In this document: in pieces, positions 8,255-17,926 of the stretch | Layout of the letters: each line of letters begins with the position of its first letter | Numbering within the stretch: position 1 is the stretch's first letter | Notes under the pieces: generated by a model | Seen by the model: only the letters and a program-made list of their open reading frames with translations | Database searches by the model: none | What the model was told of the DNA's origin: nothing | Source of the DNA: Anaerocolumna xylanovorans DSM 12503 | GTDB lineage: Bacteria; Bacillota; Clostridia; Lachnospirales; Lachnospiraceae | DNA length: 64,000 nt | Reading direction: 5' to 3' | Assembly: GCF_900143645.1 (NCBI RefSeq) | Contig: NZ_FRFD01000003.1 | Location: forward strand, 1,178,001 to 1,242,000 | Made by a program: the position numbers and the translations under genes

Positions 8255-8644
8255 ATGAAAAAATATTTATTATTATTTCTATTTGGAATGGGAGGTGCTA
8301 TATGCAGGTACGGAATAGGATTACTTTTCCATGAGACATTTCCCTGGGGAACTTTTAGTGTAAATATAATCGGATGTATTTTACTGCCAATTGTCCTTGT
8401 TTTCATGCGGGAAACTAAAATCATATCAAAGGAATATATAACAATCATTGGAACTGGTTTTATAGGTGCATTTACTACATTTTCCAGTTTTATAGCGGAT
8501 ATTATAACACTTAGCAATAATGGTAAGAAATCAATGGCAATCATATACCTGTTTGTAAGCCTTGCAGGAGGCCTTATTGCAACGTCCGTCAGCCTAAGCA
8601 TATGTAATTATGCCGTGGATAAATATTTAAAAAGGAAGGGATAA
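8255..8644 (+). CDS. crcB: CrcB/Fluc fluoride channel subunit 1
   Basis: The 129-residue protein has four hydrophobic segments and the CrcB signatures GMGGAICRYGIG near the start, FSVNIIGC in the second helix and GFIGAFTTFSSF in the third. Family knowledge: Fluc channels are dual-topology dimers that export fluoride passively; organisms with two adjacent genes form antiparallel heterodimers. The second subunit starts three bases after this stop. I chose the ATG at 8255 because the family starts a few residues before the first glycine motif; an upstream in-frame ATG at 8225 would add ten charged residues. Confidence 0.88.
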   Translation: MKKYLLLFLFGMGGAICRYGIGLLFHETFPWGTFSVNIIGCILLPIVLVFMRETKIISKEYITIIGTGFIGAFTTFSSFIADIITLSNNGKKSMAIIYLFVSLAGGLIATSVSLSICNYAVDKYLKRKG

Positions 8645-8647
8645 AAT

Positions 8648-8998
8648 ATGCTGTTAAACATAATACTGGTCGGTATTGGCGGAGGTATTGGTACCTTTTT
8701 AAGAGCAATTTTATCTGATACGATTAAAAAGATATGGAAAAACAGCTCTGTTATATCAACATTTATAATTAATGTGACAGGTTCCTTTTTACTTGGTGTA
8801 GTCATTCATTATCATGCAAATGATATATGGAGACTGTTTTTAGGTACCGGTATATTGGGAGGATATACAACATTTTCAACATACCATTATGAATCCGTGT
8901 CTTTATTAAAAACAGGCAAAAAAAAGAAGTTTATGCTGTATTATATATTTTCAGTAGTATGTGGGGTTATAGCTGCAGGAATAGGGATAATTCTTTGA
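8648..8998 (+). CDS. crcB: CrcB/Fluc fluoride channel subunit 2
   Basis: This 116-residue partner has GIGGGIGTFLRAI, STFIINVTGSFLLG and GILGGYTTFSTY, matching the conserved Arg, Asn and Phe-box regions of Fluc proteins. It begins three bases after the stop of the first subunit, with GGAAGGG overlapping that stop, so the two are probably translated in a fixed ratio. The pair together should form the fluoride exporter; neither is expected to work as a homodimer if the usual pattern holds. Confidence 0.9.
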   Translation: MLLNIILVGIGGGIGTFLRAILSDTIKKIWKNSSVISTFIINVTGSFLLGVVIHYHANDIWRLFLGTGILGGYTTFSTYHYESVSLLKTGKKKKFMLYYIFSVVCGVIAAGIGIIL

Positions 8999-9204
8999 CA
9001 ACTATTCGTTAAACTTGCGTTTTGCGAATAGTTATGTGTAGTCTGATTTGGGTAATTTGCTCTTTTAGTCAGAGTTTATTTACAAATTTTATAAAGGATA
9101 TAGAGTTAATTCTTATACCATAATACAATATTAACCAGAAGTTCATTGTTTCTATTTATCCTGATAGCTAAATCTGGCATAGAGCCTTCACCTCTATTTT
9201 CATG
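8999..9204. other. Gap between convergent crcB and phosphoesterase genes
   Basis: This 206-base AT-rich gap contains a 9-bp hairpin (9000-9008 AACTATTCG with 9025-9033) right after crcB that may act as a weak terminator. I see no open reading frame, RNA gene or other repeat in the rest. Confidence 0.45.
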
Positions 9205-10554
9205 CTACTCTATCCCCTTATCCGGAATATACAGTTTGTTATTATTAATTCCATAATCATAGAGCATACTTCGTACATATCTGGTAAGGAATTCTGGTTC
9301 GTCCGCAGATTCCCAGAGTTTATATCCTTTATTGTCCATTACTTCGTCCTTGATAACGCTTACAGTACCTGCAAAATAATTAGCATTTAGAATACTCATT
9401 GTTTCAGCCATCAACTTTTTATCTTCTTCAGAATAAATACCTGTCTCCGTCAAGCTATCGTACGTTTTTTTATATGAAATATCAAAAAAGAAATTATAGT
9501 TATATTTTTTAAAGTTCAATAAATTTCTATCCCGTATATCAGATTTTCTAGCCCATCCCTCGACATTAACTCGGGCTGTGTCATAATAAAATCCTTTTTT
9601 AGAAGTGTATTCAAGAATACCATATTGCACCGGGTAGACACTAAGAGCACTAGTTACAATATCGTAAATGGTATTATTGTTATACTTACTGTATTTTATA
9701 TCTTGCATATGAACATGTCCGCTTAAAGTCAGACTAATATCGCATTCACTTAATTTTTTTATAACTTCTTCGCTCTTATCAATAGTAAATCCATAATTTA
9801 GGACCATATTGTGATCCAGAAGATTATGATGCATGATGGCTATAAGCCTTGCACCATTTTTTTTAGCCAATCTACTACATTCTTTAATCCATTTATATGT
9901 TTCTTGCTTTATTTCCCCATATGTGACCGGAGAACCATAGCTATAGTTATTTTCATATACATTCGTATCAAGCATTAATAGCCATAAATCTTTTGATGGT
10001 GCAACCATGTAACTCAAAGTAGCTGTATCTTTAGATAATGCCTCCTGATATCCAAAATCCTTGTAAATTTTCTTGAATTGTGAACTGTTTATACTATCAG
10101 TTACATATTGCTCATCACCTTGAAAGCCTCTTGCCCATGGGTTTTGTATATCGTGATTACCCGGGATTACAAAAACACTTGTCTCCGTTGTTTTTTCGAT
10201 TTCCCTCAACTTCTCTGCTAATTCAAGATGACTTTCTTTTTCCCCATTACACGTTAAATCACCACTAATAATTAGTACATCTGGTTTCTTATCTTGAATA
10301 TCATATATGAATGCATCAACAATCTCATTAACATAATTAAGCTGCTTTCCATCGCCAGAACTAAAAAAGTTCTCAAAAGCCTTTCCTTTATCATTAATGC
10401 TTTTAGCTAAATAATGAATATCAGTAGCGACAAATATATTAATATCTTCCCCCGAATTGATTTTTATTTGATCTAAATTATTATCAATCGATCTACATCC
10501 TGTCACTATAGTTAACAATACAGCAAAGTAAATAGTTATAAATAGTTTTTTCAT
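9205..10554 (-). CDS. Metallophosphoesterase lipoprotein (copy 2)
   Basis: This 449-residue protein is a close paralog of the one at 1121-2461. It has a Lys-Lys start, a hydrophobic stretch and a lipobox TGC, then FVATDIHYLAK, SGDLTCNGEKE, IPGNHDIQNPW, MHHNLLDH and SGHVHMQDI, the metal-binding set of calcineurin-like phosphoesterases. The start at 10554 (MKKLF) is preferred because it gives a normal signal peptide; an ATG four codons upstream (10566) is possible. The downstream gap after the paralog and this gene's opposite orientation suggest an old inverted duplication. It follows another, unrelated phosphoesterase gene by 55 bases. Confidence 0.86.
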   Translation of the reverse strand: MKKLFITIYFAVLLTIVTGCRSIDNNLDQIKINSGEDINIFVATDIHYLAKSINDKGKAFENFFSSGDGKQLNYVNEIVDAFIYDIQDKKPDVLIISGDLTCNGEKESHLELAEKLREIEKTTETSVFVIPGNHDIQNPWARGFQGDEQYVTDSINSSQFKKIYKDFGYQEALSKDTATLSYMVAPSKDLWLLMLDTNVYENNYSYGSPVTYGEIKQETYKWIKECSRLAKKNGARLIAIMHHNLLDHNMVLNYGFTIDKSEEVIKKLSECDISLTLSGHVHMQDIKYSKYNNNTIYDIVTSALSVYPVQYGILEYTSKKGFYYDTARVNVEGWARKSDIRDRNLLNFKKYNYNFFFDISYKKTYDSLTETGIYSEEDKKLMAETMSILNANYFAGTVSVIKDEVMDNKGYKLWESADEPEFLTRYVRSMLYDYGINNNKLYIPDKGIE

Positions 10555-10609
10555 ACCACCAGGCATACACACCCCCAAATAAACCAGTCTAAATGCTACA
10601 CATATATTT

Positions 10610-11488
10610 CTAAAATAATTTTATTTGCTTATCAATATAATTTTCCTCTACAGCCTGTGCCCAATACTTTTCAGGAATATCCGGCCAAACACAATCACCC
10701 GTTTCCTCTTTGCATAACTCCATGACTCTTGACAGAATCTTACCATGAGAAATATGGCCTTTTTGCAGAATATACTCTGTAATAAGACTCCAATAAGGCG
10801 CATGTTCATAGAGTTTTACTTCATGCATATCATTGATAACTCTATCAACATCGTATCTCAAACTGATAAATTCTTCAGACCAAATGCCATCTTTTCCATG
10901 TAATATTAAGAACTGTGTCTTTCCTTCACTAAAAAACGGTATACCAACAGATCCGGGATTTAAAATACATCTTTCTTTATGAGCAATCTTTTGCTGTATA
11001 TGGGTATGACCACACAATATGATTGATGCATTTACACTGTTCATGATATCGATAGTTCTCATATCATTTGGCAATAATTTTTCACTTACATTATTAGGTG
11101 AACCATGACAAATAATGATTGCCGGCATCTTATCTATGACTATCTCCTGCACCGGCTGCAACTGTTCGAAAAACTCCAAATCTCTGTCAGTAAGCGAATT
11201 ATATGTATATAACAACGCTCCGCTGGCGGAATTTTTATCTTTCCAGCCTCTTTCTCCATCAGCACGGTATTTTAGCCAATATTCTTCTTTATTGCCTTTG
11301 ATAAAATAACATTGATGCTCTTTGCTCAAATCATATAATAACTGCATTGTTCTTTCAGGGTATGCTAATTCGCCAGCATAATCGCCCAAAAAGAAAAATG
11401 TATTAATATTATGCGAAACTGCATATTCAAGACACTGTTTCAGTGCAACATAATTGCCATGAATATCAGATAAGACAGCTATATCCAT
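10610..11488 (-). CDS. Cytoplasmic metallophosphoesterase (YfcE/MJ0936-like)
   Basis: The 292-residue protein has no signal peptide. The motifs DIAVLSDIHGN, FFLGDYAG, FIKGNKEE, ICHGSPNN, LCGHTHIQQ and LNPGSVGIP are those of the small prokaryotic phosphodiesterases of the YfcE/MJ0936 group, although GNHD is replaced by GNKE, as is common in this branch. An extra C-terminal region of about 90 residues follows the domain. The substrate is not known. The start has GAGGAG upstream. Confidence 0.82.
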   Translation of the reverse strand: MDIAVLSDIHGNYVALKQCLEYAVSHNINTFFFLGDYAGELAYPERTMQLLYDLSKEHQCYFIKGNKEEYWLKYRADGERGWKDKNSASGALLYTYNSLTDRDLEFFEQLQPVQEIVIDKMPAIIICHGSPNNVSEKLLPNDMRTIDIMNSVNASIILCGHTHIQQKIAHKERCILNPGSVGIPFFSEGKTQFLILHGKDGIWSEEFISLRYDVDRVINDMHEVKLYEHAPYWSLITEYILQKGHISHGKILSRVMELCKEETGDCVWPDIPEKYWAQAVEENYIDKQIKLF

Positions 11489-11590
11489 AACTCTCCTCTC
11501 CCATTTTATTATTTATAAGAATTAAATCAACGCACCAACCAATTTACTTTGATGCTTTTTCTGTCATTTTGAATTGTTCTGGTACCGAAT

Positions 11591-13360
11591 CTACGCTTCA
11601 AGATAATACTTTGCCTGCGTCTTAAACATTGTTGCATACAGTGATTCGTTCTGTTTGATTAATTCACTGTGGGGACCGTATTCCACGATCATGCCATTGT
11701 TAAATACAGCAATCTTATCGGAGAATCTTGTACTGGAGAGCCTGTGTGAGATGTAAATTGCAGTTTTCCCCTCCATCAGTTTATCAAAACTTTTGTATAC
11801 TTCATATTCTGATATGGGATCTAGGGCAGAGGTGGGTTCATCTAATATTACAATGGGCGAATCCTTGCACAGTGCTCTGGCTATGGCTAATTTTTGACTT
11901 TGCCCTCCGGAAAATTCCACCCCGCTTTTATCCAAATCCTTATAGATGCTGGTATCTATGCCCTTCTCCAACTTTTCTAAGTCTTTTGCAAAGCCTGCTT
12001 TTTCAAGCTCCTCTAACATGACCTGCTCTTCTATCCCATCCCTCACATTCAGATTGTCTCTTATCGTATAGGACAATAATTTGAAATCCTGGAATACAAC
12101 TGCCAGGAGCTTTACATATTCTTCATACTTGATCTCTCTGATATTGGTTTGGCCTAAATAGATATCCCCCGAAGTGGGTTCATACAGGCGTGTTAATAAT
12201 TTAATGAAGGTTGTCTTACCGGCACCATTTAATCCTACAATGGAAAGCCTTTCACCGGGTTTAATTGTGATGGATATATCTTTTAAGGTATATTCTTTCT
12301 TACCGGGATAAGCAAAGGAAACATTACGAAATTCAATAGTATAATCCTTAATATCTTCTTTCGTGTATATTCCTTCCATTGCTTTTGATTCGAGCTGGTC
12401 AAACTTCATGAACATTTCTAAGTACATACATAATTGATTGATGTCAATGAAGGCATTGATAAAGCTTAATAAGGAATCACTGAAACTTTTTGCTGCGCCT
12501 GCGTACATGGTAAAGCTTCCTATTGTGATTTTTTCAGCAATTACTTTTACGGCCAGGTAAGCATATACAATAACTATTTGAAGCTGGACATTTATATTGG
12601 ATAGCCCCGTGCATTTACCTGTCTCTGTAAATAGTCTGGAATATATCACCAGGAGATTGTCCATAAAGTATTTCATTTTCTGTATTAACAAAGGTGCGCC
12701 GTTATATAGCCTTACATCTTTTCCCATGGAGAAATCGGATGTAAGATTAATGTAATAGCCAAATGCCCTGTTGTCATAGACTGCTTTTTGATTATCTTCA
12801 TATTGGATTCTCTCCATTTTCTTAAATAGCAGTGCATTCATGCAGACGATAAGCAGAAGTACAAGAATAATCAATGGATTTAATATGCTTAAGATATATC
12901 CCAGGCCCACCAGTGTTATTATCTGATTGATAATAGCGGCTCCGTTCTCAATGGTCCTCCTTACAGCACTTAGATTATATATTGCAAAAAAGGCTTTTTC
13001 CTTTAAATCCAGGATTTCCGATTTTTCAACATTTTCAAAATCCATGTCAACACATTTGTTTCCTAAATAGGAATCTAGTTGAAAACCGAACTTTCTTTCT
13101 CCCACTTCTACTTTCTTTAAAAAGTAGCTGTTTAGGAGCTTAAAGAACAAATTACCAAGTATCAGTATAGAAGCATAAAGGAGTAATTTTCCTCGGTCCT
13201 GCCCACCCATTAATTCATCAATAATTAACTTTGGTACAATAATATTGATAAAGGGAGCAGCAGCCTGGAAAGCTGTTGATAGTAATATTGTGAAAACATA
13301 GGCAGGCGATATGGAAAAGACCATCCGGTAAAAATATAATAACAGCTTACTATTCTTCAT
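11591..13360 (-). CDS. ABC exporter half-transporter B
   Basis: A 589-residue type I exporter half: an N-terminal transmembrane domain of about 330 residues and a nucleotide-binding domain with Walker A GLNGAGKTT, the Q-loop in VVFQDFKLL, signature FSGGQSQKLAIARA, Walker B IVILDEPTSALD and the ISHRLSS switch histidine. The start at 13360 is chosen from GGGAGGAAGG immediately upstream; the frame stays open for 20 more codons. It overlaps the end of the other half-transporter by 11 bases, so the two are translationally coupled and probably form a heterodimer. The operon context (M3 peptidase, radical SAM enzyme) suggests peptide export, but the cargo is unknown. No peptidase C39 domain is present. 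Confidence 0.87.
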   Translation of the reverse strand: MKNSKLLLYFYRMVFSISPAYVFTILLSTAFQAAAPFINIIVPKLIIDELMGGQDRGKLLLYASILILGNLFFKLLNSYFLKKVEVGERKFGFQLDSYLGNKCVDMDFENVEKSEILDLKEKAFFAIYNLSAVRRTIENGAAIINQIITLVGLGYILSILNPLIILVLLLIVCMNALLFKKMERIQYEDNQKAVYDNRAFGYYINLTSDFSMGKDVRLYNGAPLLIQKMKYFMDNLLVIYSRLFTETGKCTGLSNINVQLQIVIVYAYLAVKVIAEKITIGSFTMYAGAAKSFSDSLLSFINAFIDINQLCMYLEMFMKFDQLESKAMEGIYTKEDIKDYTIEFRNVSFAYPGKKEYTLKDISITIKPGERLSIVGLNGAGKTTFIKLLTRLYEPTSGDIYLGQTNIREIKYEEYVKLLAVVFQDFKLLSYTIRDNLNVRDGIEEQVMLEELEKAGFAKDLEKLEKGIDTSIYKDLDKSGVEFSGGQSQKLAIARALCKDSPIVILDEPTSALDPISEYEVYKSFDKLMEGKTAIYISHRLSSTRFSDKIAVFNNGMIVEYGPHSELIKQNESLYATMFKTQAKYYLEA

Positions 13361-15149
13361 GTCCTTCCTCCCTATAATATTCCGCCTGAATCTGGAACAT
13401 CCCGGCATAAGCGCCTCCAAGCTGCATCAATTGTTCATGTGTTCCGTACTCTTTTAATTCTCCATTTTCAAGGAAGGCAATATTGTCACAAAACCGGGTA
13501 CTGGATAATCTGTGGGAAATATAAACTGCCGTTTTGTTTTTTATCAAATTGTCGAATTCCGTATATATCCTGGATTCAGCCAGGGCATCTAAGGCGGCAG
13601 TGGGTTCATCCATAATAATTATATCCCCGTCCTTATAAAGAGCTCTTGCCATCGACAGCTTCTGAATCTCACCGCCGGAAAACTCAACACCCTCTTCATC
13701 TAAGATTTTAAATAAATTGGTTTCTTCTTTTTTCTCCAGCTTGCCGGTTTTTTCATAAATACCGGACTGCCTTAAGGATTCCTGGTATTTCTCCGTATTT
13801 GCCGTTTCATATTCCATGGTGATATTCTCCCGTATAGTGAAAGCAAATAGCTTTGTATCCTGGAATACCACGGAAAACAGCTTGCGGTACTGTGTCAAGT
13901 CATACTCTTTTATATCAATTCCATTTATCAGAATCCTTCCGCCGGTCGGTTCGTATAATCTGGTCAGAAGCTTTACCAGGGTAGTTTTTCCGGCACCATT
14001 GATACCAACCAGTGCCAGCCGTTCTCCCGGGCTGATATGGATGGAAAAGTTTTTAAGGATATCCCTTTCACTATTCGGATACCGGAAGCTTACTTTGTCA
14101 AAGACAATATCATATTGCAAAGCCTTGGGATTTAAACTGTCCGTACTGCTGCTTTCTTCGTCTTTCTTTAAGAATTCACGGAAGTCACTTACATAAAGGG
14201 AATTTACCCATATATCAGAAAAATCCTTTATAGTCGTCTGCATCCAGGTGACAAATCCATTTAAAGCGAAGGTATAGAGCACAAAATTACTGATGGAAAT
14301 ATTTTTGTTAAGAACGCTTATAATCAGATAGGCATAGACGATTCCTTCCCGCAGCGCCATAAGAACGCCTTCTTTTATACCGGCATGAAGATATCTGCTT
14401 TTAACGGCATCGGTTATTTGAACGACCTTCTCATCTGCTTCACTCTTCTTTTGCAGCAGGATTCTTTTCAGGCCATACATTCTTATATCCTTGCCATATT
14501 GAAAATCATTCAATTTGATGGAAGCATAGTAAGACTTTCTCTCCTCATGGGAGAGATCATCCTTGCAGCTTCTTTGATAACGGTTTGCTTTGTCGATAAA
14601 CAGATAGGATAAAAGCAAAGAAATCAACAACAATCCCCATATAAAGGGGTTAAGCTGTATTATAATAATTGAGAATATCAGAAAGCCTATGATATTACCA
14701 GGTATAGAAAATAGTTTTATAATAACAAGGCCGATTCCCTCGGCCGTGTTATTAACTGTTTTCATTGCAATCCTGACTTCCTTTAAAATGTCAGGATCTT
14801 CGGTATAGGCATAGTCCATTTTCATTGTTTTTTCAGCCAGCATACGGATAAATCCATATCTGACTGTATTCATCTTCATGCGGAATCTTCCCTGTAAAAA
14901 TTCCTTGGAATATCCGATTATTCCGGCTATAAGGAATGCCGATGCCAGTATAATGGTAATTCTTTTGGTGCTTTTCTGGCCGGTTAATTCATCTATCAGA
15001 AGCTTCGGAACATAAATCCATATAAATGGAGACAAGCCAAGAAAAACCGAATAAAGGCCAATATCAAAAAATATGGACTTCTTCCATTTGGCTATGTATT
15101 TCATGATAAATAACAGATTATTGATTACAGCTTTTGCCTTACTATTCAA
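13350..15149 (-). CDS. ABC exporter half-transporter A
   Basis: This 599-residue protein has the same layout as its neighbour: six-helix membrane domain then an ATPase with GINGAGKTT, VVFQDTKLF, FSGGEIQKLSMARA, IIIMDEPTAALD and ISHRLSS. A TTG start at 15149 is preferred because GGAGGAG lies six bases before it and it falls 19 bases after the upstream stop; the frame itself extends to 15200 without a better site. Both nucleotide sites look complete, so there is no sign of a degenerate site in this pair. It follows the broken radical SAM gene and overlaps transporter B. Confidence 0.87.
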   Translation of the reverse strand: MNSKAKAVINNLLFIMKYIAKWKKSIFFDIGLYSVFLGLSPFIWIYVPKLLIDELTGQKSTKRITIILASAFLIAGIIGYSKEFLQGRFRMKMNTVRYGFIRMLAEKTMKMDYAYTEDPDILKEVRIAMKTVNNTAEGIGLVIIKLFSIPGNIIGFLIFSIIIIQLNPFIWGLLLISLLLSYLFIDKANRYQRSCKDDLSHEERKSYYASIKLNDFQYGKDIRMYGLKRILLQKKSEADEKVVQITDAVKSRYLHAGIKEGVLMALREGIVYAYLIISVLNKNISISNFVLYTFALNGFVTWMQTTIKDFSDIWVNSLYVSDFREFLKKDEESSSTDSLNPKALQYDIVFDKVSFRYPNSERDILKNFSIHISPGERLALVGINGAGKTTLVKLLTRLYEPTGGRILINGIDIKEYDLTQYRKLFSVVFQDTKLFAFTIRENITMEYETANTEKYQESLRQSGIYEKTGKLEKKEETNLFKILDEEGVEFSGGEIQKLSMARALYKDGDIIIMDEPTAALDALAESRIYTEFDNLIKNKTAVYISHRLSSTRFCDNIAFLENGELKEYGTHEQLMQLGGAYAGMFQIQAEYYREEGHEE

Positions 15150-15168
15150 AATATACTCCTCCGCTGTT

Positions 15169-16133
15169 TTATTTCTGCTGCTTTTTGATATAGTAATCAA
15201 CTAATACATCCATTTCCACAATTTGCTCCCTGGAATCCCTTAAGACCTGCTGTTCTGCCGCCTTTAATATCTCTATATAATGAAAGAGCTTTTCATCAAG
15301 AGGTATCCTGATGCTTTCATAGGCTTTTCCAAAAGTATATGGGTTTCCCATATTGCAGGAAAAGCTCATATCTCCATCAGGACGTACTGCCAGAAAGCCA
15401 TACGACAAGGAATAAAGAGGCTCGTCCTGATAATCGGATATCGCATTCTTTATCTGGTCATAGTTTTGTATATTACAGCCATCAACACGGTCAGGGTATT
15501 TTTGCTTTAATGCTTCCACACGTTTAAGAAAGTCCGGAAAACATTCTTTTGTGACCAAGAGCTCCTTATTTCTTTCCATTTCTTCGTCCGGTTTGGTTCC
15601 CAGAGTAGCAATTGGAGTGAATTTAACAGTACAATTGTCAAAGCAAAGGAGCTTTTCGCCGATATCTTCTATCTCATCAATATAATCTTTGGCAAGGGTA
15701 ACCTGGACATAAACAGGTATCCCCCTGCCATCAAAGAAGCGAATAGCTTCCATTACCCGGTCATAACTGTCTCTTTGGGCAACTTCCTTATGTTTTCTGG
15801 CATTTGCACCCAATATGCTTGTAAAATACATATCAAGGCATTCATAACCTGCCAGCCGTTCAAGCCTTGACTGTGTCATGGCAAGGCTGTTTGATGCAAA
15901 ATTAAATGGTATATGCAGAGTTTCAATATAATCAAGTATTTCAAATATATCCTGCCTTACAATAGGCTCACCGCCTGTTATTATGATATATTTTCCGCCC
16001 TGCTCATAAAATTCCTTAATAATATGCTTTATCTGCTATGATGCATTCCGCCGTCAAGGTAACAATGCCTGCACCTTTGGTTACAGGCATGTGTTACTTC
16101 CAAATACAAAGTTTCTATACGTAAATAATCCAT
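15169..16133 (-). pseudogene. Radical SAM/SPASM-like enzyme, disrupted by frameshift
   Basis: An ATG at 16133 opens MDYLRIETLYLEVTHACNQR followed by the radical SAM cluster motif C-x3-C-x2-C (codons 17, 21, 24), then hits TAA at 16029-16031. From about 16040 the reading continues in another frame as QIKHIIKEFYEQGGKYIIIT then GGEP and runs to 15169. Between the third Cys and GGEP only about 29 residues remain where related enzymes have about 40, so a deletion of roughly 28-40 bases (not a multiple of three) is more likely than a single-base error. The C-terminal part has few cysteines (VDGCN, FSCNM), so any SPASM domain is reduced. The start overlaps the M3 peptidase stop as TAATG. A sequencing error or programmed frameshift is not excluded. 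Confidence 0.82.
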
Positions 16134-17842
16134 TACGATTCCATTTCTTCAATGCTTTTTAATAAGATTTCCCTGGCACAGGATATCGCTTTTGCCACGC
16201 TGCCCTCTTCAAAAGGTACGGATAGATTAGCCACCTTAAGAAGTTCTAAATAGCTTCTGCTTGAACCGGCTTTGCATAAATTCAAGTAATCTTTCCATGC
16301 CTCATCCTTATTTTCCAGATAGCGTTTCTTAAATTCCATGGCTCCCATTGTAGTAAGGGTATAGTTAATATAATAAAAAGGATACAGGAAAATATGAAGC
16401 TTATGATACCAGTATCCGCCTCTTTCCATAAATTCATCGTTATCGTATTTACGCCAGGGCATGTACTTTTCCTCTAGTTTATGCCATTCCAGGGTACGTT
16501 CTTTAGGAGTCAAATCCGGATTGGCATATACGATATGCTGGAATTCATCCACTGCCACACCAAATGGAACAAAGGTTATGGCATCCTGTAAATGCATAAA
16601 ACGGAATTTATCTGCCGCATCTCCAAAGAAATTCTCTGCATAAGGATATGAAAATTGCTCCATGGTCATAGAATGGATTTCTGCTATATCCGTACCGCCC
16701 ATGTAAAAAAGGGATGTTTTTTGTTCCCTCATTGCTTCATAACCTGCAAAGGCATGACCAAGTTCGTGGGTTAGTACCTGAATATCCCCAATGGTATGGT
16801 TAAAGCATGAGAAAACAAATGGGGCTTTATAAGACGGTAAAATGGTCATATATCCGGTAGAGGCTTTGTGAGGCTTATTTTTTAAATCCATCAATTCATG
16901 CTCTATCATAAAGTCTATGAATTCACTGGTTTCCGGATTCATTTCATGATACATAATCTGTGCCTGCTTCACAAGATAATCATCATCACCGACCGGTTCT
17001 GCATTGCCGTCAGTGAACTTATACTCTTCATCATAGACCATCAGCTCATCCACACCGATACGTTTTCTTTGGGCTTCATAGAGCTTCTCACATAAAGGTA
17101 CAATCTCTCTTTTTACCTGCTCTCTGAAAGAGGCCACTTCTTTTACTCCGTAGTCACTTCTCTCCTGCTGAATATAGGCTAAGGGTATGAAATTCTCATA
17201 ACCAAGGGCACGGCCCATTTCATTCCGAACCTCTATCAATTCACTGAAGATATTCTCCATTTCTTCTTCATTCTTATGATAAAAGTCAGAATAGGCTTTA
17301 AAAGCAGCTTTTCTGGTATTTCTGTCCGGATCCTCAAAATACTTTTGTATCCCGTACAGATTCAGCACTTCGCCGTTAAAGGATATCTCTGCCGTTGCCA
17401 TCAGCTTTTGGTATTGCTGTTTCAGCGCTAATTCCTGCTGTAAATGAGGTATGATTTCTTCTTTAAACTGGTCCACATTTCTTTGCATGGAAACAAGCAA
17501 TTCGCTGCCGTATTCGTTTTCTATGTCACCTGCAAACCTGCTTGCAAGCAGTTCTTTTAAAAGTGCTGTTTTATGAGTTTCCACTTCAACCGATTTGTTC
17601 ATAACATATTCATATTCTTTTTCATAGAATTCATCTGTTGTATCAAGGGTATTGCGTATCATAGCTATTGTACGCATGGATGAAACCGGTTTATCAAGTT
17701 CATCCATATCGTGCAAAACAGCCTGAATTGTCTGATAATCGCCGGCTTTTTTAACTGTTTCTGTCATTCTCTTTAGTTCTTCTTCATACTTAACAAAATC
17801 CGGTCTTTGGTATTTAAGTGTTGGAAATGTAAAGTTCTCCAT
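16133..17842 (-). CDS. M3-family oligoendopeptidase (PepF-like)
   Basis: The 569-residue protein carries the zinc-peptidase motif HELGH at residues 359-363 (LTHELGHAFAG) followed by a downstream glutamate-rich segment (GGTDIAEIHSMTME) supplying the third ligand, as in thimet/oligoendopeptidase F enzymes. It is predicted cytoplasmic. Family knowledge: these cut short peptides of roughly 6-20 residues. It is the first gene of a minus-strand operon; its TAA overlaps the start of the radical SAM gene by one base (TAATG). In that context it could trim a leader peptide or degrade cut leaders, but a housekeeping peptidase role is equally possible. AGGAG precedes the start. Confidence 0.88.
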   Translation of the reverse strand: MENFTFPTLKYQRPDFVKYEEELKRMTETVKKAGDYQTIQAVLHDMDELDKPVSSMRTIAMIRNTLDTTDEFYEKEYEYVMNKSVEVETHKTALLKELLASRFAGDIENEYGSELLVSMQRNVDQFKEEIIPHLQQELALKQQYQKLMATAEISFNGEVLNLYGIQKYFEDPDRNTRKAAFKAYSDFYHKNEEEMENIFSELIEVRNEMGRALGYENFIPLAYIQQERSDYGVKEVASFREQVKREIVPLCEKLYEAQRKRIGVDELMVYDEEYKFTDGNAEPVGDDDYLVKQAQIMYHEMNPETSEFIDFMIEHELMDLKNKPHKASTGYMTILPSYKAPFVFSCFNHTIGDIQVLTHELGHAFAGYEAMREQKTSLFYMGGTDIAEIHSMTMEQFSYPYAENFFGDAADKFRFMHLQDAITFVPFGVAVDEFQHIVYANPDLTPKERTLEWHKLEEKYMPWRKYDNDEFMERGGYWYHKLHIFLYPFYYINYTLTTMGAMEFKKRYLENKDEAWKDYLNLCKAGSSRSYLELLKVANLSVPFEEGSVAKAISCAREILLKSIEEMES

Positions 17843-17926
17843 TTGCAGTTCTCCTATACTATATTTTCATCATCCATTAAATGGTATTTCCCTTAATCAT
17901 AGCAGTATTTTATAAAGATTACAAGA

